10,817 nucleotides of DNA from Spirochaetota bacterium (GCA_029571425.1 JAKPSR010000095.1:1-10817), one strand, 5' to 3'; positions 1 to 6,487 are shown, counted from the first letter of the stretch. The notes: generated from the letters alone by a model not told the origin. Program-made: numbers and translations.

Positions 1-1
1 C

Positions 2-82
2 CACGCGCTCCGCGAGGCCGGGCCGAAGCTGTCGTAGGCGAACTCGATCATCATCGACGTCGGCGGCGGCTCGACCGAGATC
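2..82 (+). pseudogene. 5' part of the ppx/gppA reading frame, with an in-frame TAG
   Basis: This piece is in the same frame as the Ppx/GppA coding region that follows. It reads HALREAGPKLS, a TAG codon at 35-37, then ANSIIIDVGGGSTEI. DVGGGSTE is the phosphate-binding signature of the Ppx/GppA (ASKHA fold) family, and the residues before the stop look like the helix that normally precedes it. The protein therefore appears to read straight through the stop. The two other plus frames give nothing family-like here, which argues against a frameshift. A single C-to-T change from CAG (Gln) would explain the stop. TAG is an ordinary stop for several other genes in this window, so recoding is unlikely. 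It may be a real nonsense mutation or a sequencing or assembly error near the contig edge. Confidence 0.6.
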
Positions 83-1156
83 ATGCTGATGCAGAAGGGG
101 CGGATGGTCGCCGCGCACAGCTTCCGCATGGGCACGGTCATCATCGAGCAGCAGGTGAAGGCGATGATGGGCTCCGAGAAGGACATGCGCCGATTCCTCG
201 CCGAGTACATCAGGACGACGGCCGAGAACCTGAACAACGAGCTCCGGCTCGACCTCGTGCGCCAGCTCGTCGCCATCGGCAGCGACGCGCGCCTCGTCGC
301 GCGGAGCGTCGGCACCCAGGTGACCGACCTCTACGCCACCATTCCCCGCGCGGCCTTTATCGCCTTCGTCGATAGGGCAACCTCGTATTCCGCCGAGGAG
401 ATCGTCGAGCACTTCCGCGTCAGCTACAGCGACGCCGAGTCGCTCGTGCCGGGTCTTCTCGCCTATCGTTTTTTCCTGGAGTTGACCGGCGCCGAGACCG
501 TCGTCGTCCCCTACCTCTCGATCCGCGAGGGGGTCATAATCTCGCGACTCGCGGGGCCCGAGCAGCTCGTCCGGGAGGAATTCTACAACCAGGTCGTCGC
601 CTCGGCGCTGAACCTCGGCAAGAAATACCACCTCGACGAGGACCACTCGAGCTACGTTACCCGCATCGCGCTCAAGCTTTTCGACACGCTGGAGGGCGAG
701 CTTGGGCTCGACCGTCACGCGAGGCTGCTGCTCGAGACGGCGGCCATCCTCCACGACGTCGGGAGCTTCATCCGCGCGAGCGACCACCACATCCACAGCC
801 AGTACATCGTCTCGCACTCGGATATCTTCGGGCTCAACAAGGACGACATGAACGTCGTCTCGAACGTGGTGCGCTACCATCGCGCGGAGCTTCCGAGCCC
901 GGCGCACGGCTCCTACGTCTCACTGCCGCGGGCCGACCGCACGATGGTTCTCAAGTTGTCGGCCCTCCTCCGCGTCGCCGACGCCCTCGACCGGGGTCAC
1001 TCGCAGCACATCCAGGACTTCGACGTCGAGCTGACGAAGGATACCCTGTTCCTCCGCGCGCGGGGGACCCACGACGTGACCCTCGAGCGGCTCGCCCTCG
1101 ACGAGAAGGCCGACCTCTTCGAGGAGATATTCGGCTATCGGCTCATCATGGTGTAG
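83..1156 (+). CDS. Exopolyphosphatase / GppA-type phosphatase with C-terminal HD domain (5' truncated)
   Basis: Ppx/GppA enzymes remove phosphate from inorganic polyphosphate or convert pppGpp to ppGpp in the cytoplasm. The 357 codons after the first ATG hold the rest of the ASKHA core (about residues 1-160, including SFRMGTVIIEQQ and AIGSDAR) and a C-terminal HD-like domain (about 180-357). That domain carries an HD pair at residues 224-225 in ILHDVG, with DHHIHS and VVRYHR after it, as in long Ppx/GppA proteins of about 500 residues. The family signature DVGGGSTE lies just upstream of this ATG (56-79), so ATG83 is unlikely to be the original start; the true start lies before the window. An in-frame TAG at 35-37 separates the two parts. 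If that stop is real, the remaining protein lacks an essential phosphate loop and is probably inactive. The gene ends 10 bases before ppk1, so the two form a polyphosphate operon. Sequence alone does not decide between Ppx and GppA activity. Confidence 0.85.
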   Translation: MLMQKGRMVAAHSFRMGTVIIEQQVKAMMGSEKDMRRFLAEYIRTTAENLNNELRLDLVRQLVAIGSDARLVARSVGTQVTDLYATIPRAAFIAFVDRATSYSAEEIVEHFRVSYSDAESLVPGLLAYRFFLELTGAETVVVPYLSIREGVIISRLAGPEQLVREEFYNQVVASALNLGKKYHLDEDHSSYVTRIALKLFDTLEGELGLDRHARLLLETAAILHDVGSFIRASDHHIHSQYIVSHSDIFGLNKDDMNVVSNVVRYHRAELPSPAHGSYVSLPRADRTMVLKLSALLRVADALDRGHSQHIQDFDVELTKDTLFLRARGTHDVTLERLALDEKADLFEEIFGYRLIMV

Positions 1157-1166
1157 GGAGGGATCG

Positions 1167-3407
1167 GTGAAGAAAGGCGCTTTCGCGTATCTGAACAGGG
1201 AGCTTTCCTGGATCGAGTTCAACGCGCGCGTGCTCGATGAGGCGTTTCAGGCCGACGTCCCGCTGCTCGAGCGGCTCAGGTTCCTCTCGATCGTCTCGTC
1301 GAACTTCGACGAGTTCTTCATGGTCCGCGTCGCGAGCCTGAAAGAGCAGGCCCGGCGCGGCTCGGCCCAAAAGGACTTGGCGGGACTTTCGCCGAAGGAA
1401 CAGCTTAGAAGAATATCGGCGCGCGTCCACGAGCTCGTGAAGGCGCAGTACGCATGCCTCCTCGGCGAGGTCCTTCCCGGGCTCGCCGCGGAGGGCATGC
1501 GCTACGTTCCACGCTCCGAGTACAGCGCGGACGAGGCGCGCTTTCTCGAGTCGTTCTTCATGTCGGACGTCTTCCCCCTGCTGACCCCGCTTCGCGCCGG
1601 CGGGGATGGCGCCTTCCCGAGCCTCGGGAACCTCCGCCTTCACGCCGCCTTCCTGCTCAAGAGCAGCCTCACGGTCGAGGCAGGGCCGCTCGCCGACTTT
1701 CTCGATCGCGCGGGCATTCCTGGCGCGCGCGGATCGGCGTCGGGTGTCGGCCAACGCGCGGCGAATCCTTCTGGCGACGAACGCGGCGCTCCGCGCGAGG
1801 CTCTGCGCGGCGACGAACGGCCGCCGATCGCGGTGGTGCAGATCCCGGCGAGCGTGCCGCGCGTCGTCTGGCTTCCCGGAAGCGAGGGCGGCAGGCGATT
1901 CACCCTGCTCGACGACGTCGTGCTCGCCTATGGCCAGCGCCTCTTTCCCGGTTTCTCGGTACGCGAGACGCTTCTCTTTAAGGTCGCGCGCGACGCGGAC
2001 TTCGCCGTTGACGAGGACCGTGACGAAGATTTCATCGACGCGATGCGCGAGGTCCTGGAGCACCGTCTCTCGTCCCCACCCGTCCGTTTCCTTTGCACCG
2101 GCGAGAGCCCGACTCTTCTTTCGTTCCTCCGCGACGGGATGGGCCTCGAGGCCGCCGACATCTACCGGGTGCCCGGCCCGATCGACATGTCCACCCTCGT
2201 CGAGCTCGCGGGCGCGGAGGGCTTTGACCGGCTCCGCAACCCGCCGTGGAAGCATTTTTGGCCCGTCGGGCTCGACCAGGAGACTCCTCTGTGGGACGAG
2301 CTCAAGCGGACCGACGTACTCCTTCACGTTCCCTACGCTTCCTGGGAACCCGTGCTCCGTTTCCTAAACGACGCGGCCGACGACCCGAACGTACTCGCCA
2401 TAAAGATGACCCTGTACCGGACGAGCGGCGATTCCCCCGTCGTGCGCGCGCTGGAGCGCGCGGCCCGCGCGGGCAAGCACGTCACCGCGTTCGTCGAGCT
2501 TAAGGCTCGCTTCGACGAGGAACGCAACATCTCGTGGGCGAAGCGGCTCGAGGCCGTCGGCGTGATCGTGGTCTACGGGATCGCGCGCCTCAAGGTACAC
2601 GCGAAGGCCGTCCTCGTCGTCAGGCGCGAGCCGGACGGGATCAGGCGCTACGTGCACCTCTCGACGGGGAACTACAACGACCGCACCGCGCGGTTCTACG
2701 AGGACTTTTCCCTTTTCACCGCGAACCAGGAAATAGCGAACGACGCGACCCTCTTCTTCAACATGATCTCGGGATACTCGGCGATCGTGTCGACCAAGCG
2801 GCTCGTGATGGCGCCGGTCGAGCTCAAGACACGCCTTCTCGCGCTGATCCAGCGCGAGATCGACCGCTCGACCCCCGAGCGGCCTGGGCTTATCATCGCG
2901 AAGATGAACAGCCTCGCGGACCAGGAAATGATCGACGCGCTTTACCGGGCGAGCCAGGCCGGCGTCCGCGTCCAGCTGAACGTGCGGGGAATTTGCCAGC
3001 TCGTCCCCGGCGTCGCCGGGATGAGCGAGCGGATCACCGTCGTCAGCGTGATCGACCGCTACCTGGAGCACGCGCGGGCGTTTTGGTTCGAGAACGGGGG
3101 CGACGGCGAGCTCTATCTCTCGAGCGCCGACTGGATGAATCGGAATCTCGATCGCCGCGTCGAGCTGATGTTCCCGGTCCTGCAGGAATCCATACGGACC
3201 GAGATCCTCTCCGCGCTTCGGCTCTACTTCGCCGACAACGTGAAGGCGCACGCCCTTGGGCCCGACGGGGCGTGGGCGCGGCGGCAATGCGGAAAAGGCG
3301 AAAAGAGGGTTCGCGCGCAGGAGGCGCTATACGAGGCGGAGCGAAAGCGGAAGGAGATGAGCGACCGCGAGCCCCAGCGGGAATTCGCGGTGCGCCGCGC
3401 CGACTAG
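1167..3407 (+). CDS. ppk1: Polyphosphate kinase 1
   Basis: PPK1 reversibly polymerises the gamma-phosphate of ATP into long-chain polyphosphate. The 746-residue protein starts FAYLNRELSWIEFNARVLDEA, the usual PPK1 N-domain opening. It continues with IKMTLYRT, FVELKARFDEERNISWAKRLE and the autophosphorylated histidine H478 in KVHAK, then the second conserved histidine H635 in IDRYLEHAR, and SSADWMNRNLDRRVELMFPV near the end. The start is GTG at 1167, supported by a GGGAGGGA ribosome-binding site at 1156-1163. The protein is somewhat longer than usual (roughly 690-720). It has a low-complexity Gly/Ala/Arg-rich stretch at residues 183-220 within the head-domain region and a basic tail after about residue 700. 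It follows the ppx-like gene directly, giving a synthesis and degradation pair. Its TAG stop overlaps the parB stop on the other strand. Confidence 0.97.
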   Translation: MKKGAFAYLNRELSWIEFNARVLDEAFQADVPLLERLRFLSIVSSNFDEFFMVRVASLKEQARRGSAQKDLAGLSPKEQLRRISARVHELVKAQYACLLGEVLPGLAAEGMRYVPRSEYSADEARFLESFFMSDVFPLLTPLRAGGDGAFPSLGNLRLHAAFLLKSSLTVEAGPLADFLDRAGIPGARGSASGVGQRAANPSGDERGAPREALRGDERPPIAVVQIPASVPRVVWLPGSEGGRRFTLLDDVVLAYGQRLFPGFSVRETLLFKVARDADFAVDEDRDEDFIDAMREVLEHRLSSPPVRFLCTGESPTLLSFLRDGMGLEAADIYRVPGPIDMSTLVELAGAEGFDRLRNPPWKHFWPVGLDQETPLWDELKRTDVLLHVPYASWEPVLRFLNDAADDPNVLAIKMTLYRTSGDSPVVRALERAARAGKHVTAFVELKARFDEERNISWAKRLEAVGVIVVYGIARLKVHAKAVLVVRREPDGIRRYVHLSTGNYNDRTARFYEDFSLFTANQEIANDATLFFNMISGYSAIVSTKRLVMAPVELKTRLLALIQREIDRSTPERPGLIIAKMNSLADQEMIDALYRASQAGVRVQLNVRGICQLVPGVAGMSERITVVSVIDRYLEHARAFWFENGGDGELYLSSADWMNRNLDRRVELMFPVLQESIRTEILSALRLYFADNVKAHALGPDGAWARRQCGKGEKRVRAQEALYEAERKRKEMSDREPQREFAVRRAD

Positions 3408-4348
3408 CGCGACATGATCAATTCGTAAATCCTGTCGAGGTCGTCCCGCGAGAAGTATGCGATCTCGATCGTGCCCTTCTCGAGGCTTCCCTTCACCGTG
3501 ACCTTGGTCCCGAGCGCGTCGATGAAGCGCTGCTCCATGTTCCGCACCTCGATATCCTTCATCGCGTCCTTCTCGGTCTTTGCCTTGGCGGCGGGCGCCG
3601 GGCTTGAGGCCCGCGACCCCGCGTTCAGCTCCGCCGCCATCCGCTCGGCGTCGCGCACGGAAAGACCGTTGCCGACGATGCGCCCGAAGAGGATGCGCTG
3701 GTCGGCGGGATTGAGGACGGCGAGGATCGCGCGCGCGTGCCCGGCCGTGATCTGCCCGGACGCGAGCGACGAGGCGATGTCCTCGGGAAGCTTCAGCAAG
3801 CGGAGCGCGTTCGCGACGGTCGAGCGGTTCTTCCCCACGCGGGTCGCGGCCTCTTCTTGGCTCAGGTTGCCCAGGGCCATCAGCTGATGGTAGGCCTGCG
3901 CCTCCTCGATCGGGTTGAGGTTTTCCCGCTGGATGTTCTCGATCAGGGCGACCTCGAGCTTGCGTTCCTCGGAGAATTTCTTGACGACGACGGGCACCTT
4001 CGAGAGCCCGGCGAGCCTTGCCGCGCGCGTGCGCCGCTCGCCCGCGATGATGAAGTACGAGCCGTCGCCCGCCTCCTCGACGATGATCGGCTGTATGATC
4101 CCGTGCTCGCGGATCGAGTCCGCGAGCTCGCGGAGCGCCGTCTCGTCGAATTCCCGTCGAGGTTGGTGCGGGTTCGGCTTTAAGAGCGAAGGATCGACGA
4201 AGAGCTCGCTCCCCGCGCCCGAGGTTCCCGCCGCGCCGGCGGAGTTGCCCGCGGAGCCCAGCGCCGTTCCGCCGCGCCCCACGTCGAGCGCGCCCGTGCC
4301 CTCGAGCAGGGCGTCGAGACCCCGGCCTAATCCGCCTGACTTAACCAC
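3404..4348 (-). CDS. parB: Chromosome-partitioning protein ParB (Spo0J family)
   Basis: ParB binds parS sites near the origin, loads as a CTP-dependent clamp and works with ParA to segregate chromosomes. The 314-residue protein has the N-terminal ParA-contact motif GRGLDALL (residues 8-15), a Gly/Ala/Ser linker (19-47), NPHQPRREFD (59-68) and the CTP-binding motif GERRTRA (103-109). Then come ENIQRENLNPIEEA (137-150), a helix-turn-helix around 161-185 (NLSQEEAATRVGKNRSTVAN) and a C-terminal dimerisation domain. The start is GTG at 4348-4346, inside the last codons of parA. It has a ribosome-binding site, AGAGGTG, at 4362-4356 with a 7-base spacer, so the two are probably translationally coupled. 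No parS-like 16-mer was seen in the window. Confidence 0.97.
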   Translation of the reverse strand: MVKSGGLGRGLDALLEGTGALDVGRGGTALGSAGNSAGAAGTSGAGSELFVDPSLLKPNPHQPRREFDETALRELADSIREHGIIQPIIVEEAGDGSYFIIAGERRTRAARLAGLSKVPVVVKKFSEERKLEVALIENIQRENLNPIEEAQAYHQLMALGNLSQEEAATRVGKNRSTVANALRLLKLPEDIASSLASGQITAGHARAILAVLNPADQRILFGRIVGNGLSVRDAERMAAELNAGSRASSPAPAAKAKTEKDAMKDIEVRNMEQRFIDALGTKVTVKGSLEKGTIEIAYFSRDDLDRIYELIMSR

Positions 4349-5096
4349 GGTCGAGCACCTCTTTCGCGAGCTTCTCGTAGCTCCGCGCCCCGACGCAGAG
4401 GGCGTCGTACTTGCATATCGGCAGGCCGTGCGACGGCGCCTCGGAGAGGCGGACGTTTCGGGGGATGATCGTGCGGAACACGCGGTCCTTGAAGTAGGAC
4501 GTTACCTGCTGGACGACGTCCTGCGCGAGCCTGGTGCGCGAGTCGTACATCGTGAAGAAGATGCCGCCTATGTCGAGCTGGGGGTTGAGCGTCTTCTGGA
4601 CGCGCTTGACGGTTTGAAGAAGGAGGGTAAGCCCCTCGAGCGCGAAGTACTCGCACTGCAGCGGGATCAGGACCTCGTCGGCGGCGACGAGCCCGTTCAG
4701 GGTCAGGATGCCGAGTGAGGGGGGACAATCAATCAGGACGTAATCGTAATCAGCCTTGATCGGCTCGAGGGCTTTCTTAAGGTAGTATTCGCGCTCGCTT
4801 TGGTCGACGAGCTCGATCGCGGCCCCCGAGAGGTCGATTGAGGCCGGGATCACGGAGAGCCCGGGGACGGCGGACTTTCGCACGACGGAGGCGATGGGGG
4901 CGCTACCGGCGAGAAGATCGTATACCGTCGGCTTGTCGCGGTCGACGCCGACGCCGGAGGTCATGTTTCCCTGCGAGTCGAAATCGACCAGCAGGGTCTT
5001 CTTCCCCGCGAGCGCGAGATAGGCCCCGATATTAATGGCGGAGGTGGTTTTACCCACCCCGCCTTTTTGGTTTACGAATACGAAGGTTTTCCCCAT
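4341..5096 (-). CDS. parA: Chromosome-partitioning ATPase ParA (Soj family)
   Basis: ParA/Soj is a Walker-type ATPase that binds DNA non-specifically as an ATP dimer and is released by ParB, driving origin segregation and often modulating DnaA. The 251-residue protein has the deviant Walker A motif KGGVGKTT at residues 11-18, LLVDFDSQGN (Walker A', D38 and D40) and LIDCPPSLG with D123 (Walker B). PLQCEYFALEGL and IPRNVRLSEAPSHG are also typical of the chromosomal Soj class. The short N-terminus, with no extra DNA-binding domain, argues for a chromosomal rather than plasmid ParA. The ATG at 5096 starts exactly at the conserved MGKTFVFVNQKGG; the AGGGG before it is only 2 bases away. It lies 72 bases downstream of the queuosine-precursor transporter on the same strand and overlaps parB by 8 bases. 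Confidence 0.97.
   Translation of the reverse strand: MGKTFVFVNQKGGVGKTTSAINIGAYLALAGKKTLLVDFDSQGNMTSGVGVDRDKPTVYDLLAGSAPIASVVRKSAVPGLSVIPASIDLSGAAIELVDQSEREYYLKKALEPIKADYDYVLIDCPPSLGILTLNGLVAADEVLIPLQCEYFALEGLTLLLQTVKRVQKTLNPQLDIGGIFFTMYDSRTRLAQDVVQQVTSYFKDRVFRTIIPRNVRLSEAPSHGLPICKYDALCVGARSYEKLAKEVLDRG
4356..4362 (-). promoter_or_regulatory. Ribosome-binding site of parB inside the parA 3' end
   Basis: AGAGGTG, read on the minus strand within the parA codons for Glu-Val, lies 7 bases before the parB GTG start. It supports the GTG start and the 8-base parA/parB overlap as a translational coupling point. Confidence 0.6.
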
Positions 5097-5104
5097 ATCC
5101 CCTG

Positions 5105-5110
5105 AGTATA
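5105..5110 (-). promoter_or_regulatory. Candidate -10 element upstream of parA
   Basis: The minus strand reads GGTATACTCAGGGGATATG, with TATACT ending 8 bases before the parA ATG. It is a good -10 match, but no clear -35 sits 16-18 bases upstream (the best is TTTCCC). If used, transcription would start almost at the ATG and give a nearly leaderless parA message. The surrounding 5097-5168 gap holds no obvious terminator, so read-through from yhhQ is the alternative. Confidence 0.3.
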
Positions 5111-5168
5111 CCTGATTTTCACGCTTTGGGAAAGGATATGTCGGGGAACGCGCTCGCTTGTCCGCCTT

Positions 5169-5849
5169 CTATCGCCCGGGAAGGGGATTATACGTCTCCC
5201 CTCGGTCGTAGACGTCGATGCCTTCCTTTTTTTTCACGAGAGCGACGACCCGATAGGTCAGCGGGGTGAAGGCGGCCTCGATCGCCGTCTTAAAAAGGTA
5301 GTTCGACAGGGCCATTGCGGCGAGAACCGGCATTGGGTAGAGACCCAAGAAGGCCACCGACACGAAAAGGACGGTATCCAGCAGTTGCCCAACGAGGGTA
5401 GAGCCGATGGTTCGCGCCCACAGATGGCGGCCCTCGGTCAGCACCTTGAGGCGCGAGAGGACGACCGAATTCGAGTACTCCCCGGCGAAGTAGCCAATGA
5501 CGCTCGCGAGGGCGATGCGCGGCATCTGCATCAGGATGTGCTCGTAGTCCGCCTGGAATACCCAGCTCGGCTCCGCGGGTAGGACGCCGATGAGCCATAC
5601 GTTAAGGGCCATGAAGGCCTGCATGGCCAGTCCCGTCCAGATTACTTTTCGGGATTCCCGGTATCCGTATACCTCGGTAAGCACGTCCCCGAAGATGTAG
5701 GAGAACGGGAAAAGAAGGGTGCCCCCGTCAAAAACGAAGGGCCCGATTTGGACCATCTTCGCCGCGAGGACGTTCGATAGGACCAGTACGCCGACAAAGA
5801 GTCCGGTGATGACCGGCAAGAAACCATGTTTCTTCAGTTGATTCGTCAT
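5169..5849 (-). CDS. yhhQ: Queuosine precursor transporter (YhhQ family)
   Basis: Members of this family (TIGR00697, formerly DUF165) are inner-membrane proteins that import queuosine precursors such as preQ0/preQ1 for tRNA wobble-base modification. The 226-residue product has the family signature FPFSYIFGDVLTEVYGYRESRKVIW (about residues 47-71). It also has several hydrophobic segments, roughly residues 10-32, 72-92, 110-128 and 150-185, with a short charged tail. The start is ATG at 5849; an in-frame TAA lies four codons upstream, so no earlier start is possible. No good ribosome-binding site precedes it. A strong stem-loop (5868-5899) ends 18 bases before the ATG, and no promoter is obvious between. 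It is oriented with parA-parB and may share transcription with them, though a functional link is not evident. Confidence 0.93.
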   Translation of the reverse strand: MTNQLKKHGFLPVITGLFVGVLVLSNVLAAKMVQIGPFVFDGGTLLFPFSYIFGDVLTEVYGYRESRKVIWTGLAMQAFMALNVWLIGVLPAEPSWVFQADYEHILMQMPRIALASVIGYFAGEYSNSVVLSRLKVLTEGRHLWARTIGSTLVGQLLDTVLFVSVAFLGLYPMPVLAAMALSNYLFKTAIEAAFTPLTYRVVALVKKKEGIDVYDRGETYNPLPGR

Positions 5850-5867
5850 GCCGGCATTTTAACGAAC

Positions 5868-5899
5868 GGGGGACGACCGGTCTATCCCGGCCGTCCCCC
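5868..5899 (-). terminator. Stem-loop between hsp20 and yhhQ, probable hsp20 terminator
   Basis: The arms GGGGGACG-A-CCGG (5868-5880) and CCGG-C-CGTCCCCC (5887-5899) pair over 12 base pairs with one A/C mismatch and a 6-base loop. On the minus strand the stem follows the hsp20 stop by 21 bases and is followed by GTTCGTTAAAATG, a poor U-tract. It probably ends most hsp20 transcripts. Because it ends only 18 bases before the yhhQ ATG, it could also affect expression of that gene. A smaller GCGCG-TAA-CGCGC repeat (5908-5920) lies just after the hsp20 stop. Confidence 0.6.
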
Positions 5900-5920
5900 T
5901 TGCCCGCGCGCGTAACGCGC

Positions 5921-6361
5921 TTAGGCGGTCTTAATCTCGATCTGGCGCGGCTGGCTTTCCGGCCGGCGCGGTATGTCGATCGTCAGGATTCCGTTCTTGA
6001 AATTCGCGGAAACCTTGTCCGCCGCGATGTCCTCCGGCAGGGTGAATCGGCGGGCGAAGGAGTTTGTCCGGCGCTCCCGGATCAGGTACTCGACCCCATT
6101 CTCCTTCTTGGTCTCCTCTTTCTTGGCGTCCTTAACCGATGATATCGAAAGGACCCGATCCTTTAGGTTGATTTCCACGTCCTTCTCGGTGAGGCCGGGA
6201 AGCTCAACGTCCATCACGTAGGCCTCCGGGGTTTCGCGCACGTCGATGCGGGGCAGGTAGGAGGTGTCGGTGGCGAGGGGGGTAAAAACGCCCAGCCCGC
6301 GGTCGAATGCGTCGAATACGTCGGTGGCGAAGGAAGGGTTAAAAAGGCTCAGTGCGTTCAT
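5921..6361 (-). CDS. Small heat-shock protein, Hsp20/alpha-crystallin family
   Basis: Hsp20 proteins are ATP-independent cytoplasmic holdases that bind unfolding proteins. The 146-residue product has a short N-terminal arm (1-36) and an alpha-crystallin domain (about 37-132). Its signatures include IDVRETPEAYVMDVELPG, the SFARRFTLPEDI strand and the NGIL motif at 123-126 (form A-x-x-x-N-G-I-L). The C-terminal I-x-I motif is IEI at 141-143. The start is ATG at 6361, because GGAGGT (6372-6367) lies 5 bases before it and the resulting length is normal. The in-frame ATG at 6385 and the longer upstream extension lack this support. Upstream are a sigma-54-type promoter (6471-6487) and several inverted repeats in the leader, so expression is probably controlled at more than one level. 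Confidence 0.96.
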   Translation of the reverse strand: MNALSLFNPSFATDVFDAFDRGLGVFTPLATDTSYLPRIDVRETPEAYVMDVELPGLTEKDVEINLKDRVLSISSVKDAKKEETKKENGVEYLIRERRTNSFARRFTLPEDIAADKVSANFKNGILTIDIPRRPESQPRQIEIKTA

Positions 6362-6375
6362 GGTAGACCTCCATG
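6359..6375 (-). promoter_or_regulatory. Hairpin enclosing the hsp20 ribosome-binding site and start codon (thermometer candidate)
   Basis: In mRNA sense this reads CAUGG-AGGUCUA-CCAUG: a perfect 5-base-pair stem with a 7-base loop. The start codon AUG is in the 3' arm. The first two G of GGAGGU are in the 5' arm and the rest of it is in the loop. A short stem that masks the start region and melts on heating is the principle of RNA thermometers in small heat-shock gene leaders. The fold is seen in the sequence; the thermosensing role is inferred. Confidence 0.45.
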
Positions 6376-6389
6376 CGTTACTCATTCTC

Positions 6390-6428
6390 GCCCCCGTTTC
6401 GGGGGCCGTTCCCGAACTCGGAAACGGG
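6390..6428 (-). promoter_or_regulatory. Two mutually exclusive stem-loops in the hsp20 leader
   Basis: Stem A is GCCCCCG-AAA-CGGGGGC in mRNA sense (6406-6390), 7 pure G/C pairs with a 3-base loop. Stem B pairs CCCGUUUC (6428-6421) with GAAACGGG (6400-6393), 8 pairs with a 20-base loop. Both use 6393-6400, so only one can form at a time. They lie 14 bases or more upstream of the start-codon hairpin. Confidence 0.4.
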
Positions 6429-6430
6429 CT

Positions 6431-6455
6431 GGAAAACCCTGAACCAGGTTTTTCC
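6431..6455 (-). repeat. 25-base imperfect inverted repeat near the predicted hsp20 transcript start
   Basis: On the plus strand GGAAAA-C-CCTG pairs with CAGG-T-TTTTCC around an AAC centre: 10 pairs and one mismatch. It begins about 5 bases downstream of the start predicted from the sigma-54 promoter. It could be a hairpin at the 5' end of the hsp20 message or a dimeric repressor operator. On the plus strand the short CCTG/CAGG stem with flanking A and T runs also resembles a weak bidirectional terminator. Confidence 0.45.
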
Positions 6456-6470
6456 ATCCGCATAAATATA

Positions 6471-6487
6471 AGCAAGATCCATGCCAA
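6471..6487 (-). promoter_or_regulatory. Sigma-54 (RpoN) -24/-12 promoter for hsp20
   Basis: The minus strand reads TTGGCATGGATCTTGCT. The sigma-54 consensus is TTGGCACG-N4-TTGCW, so only one defined position differs. The GG and GC dinucleotides are separated by 10 bases, the spacing sigma-54 requires. The predicted start is near 6460, giving a leader of about 100 bases before the hsp20 ATG. No comparably good sigma-70 promoter was seen for hsp20. Sigma-54 promoters need an enhancer-binding ATPase, and candidate palindromic sites lie at 6568-6606, about 110-145 bases upstream of that start. Confidence 0.65.

Noticed and set aside
35..37. TAG as a recoded sense codon (for example pyrrolysine)
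   Set aside because: TAG is the normal stop for at least five genes in the window, and no special downstream element is seen.
5115..5130. parS site beside parA
   Set aside because: Only the TTTCACG half of the 16-base parS palindrome matches; the other half is absent.
5850..5920. preQ1 riboswitch upstream of yhhQ
   Set aside because: The only structure is a simple long stem. The A-rich tail and pseudoknot pattern expected of preQ1 riboswitches is not visible.
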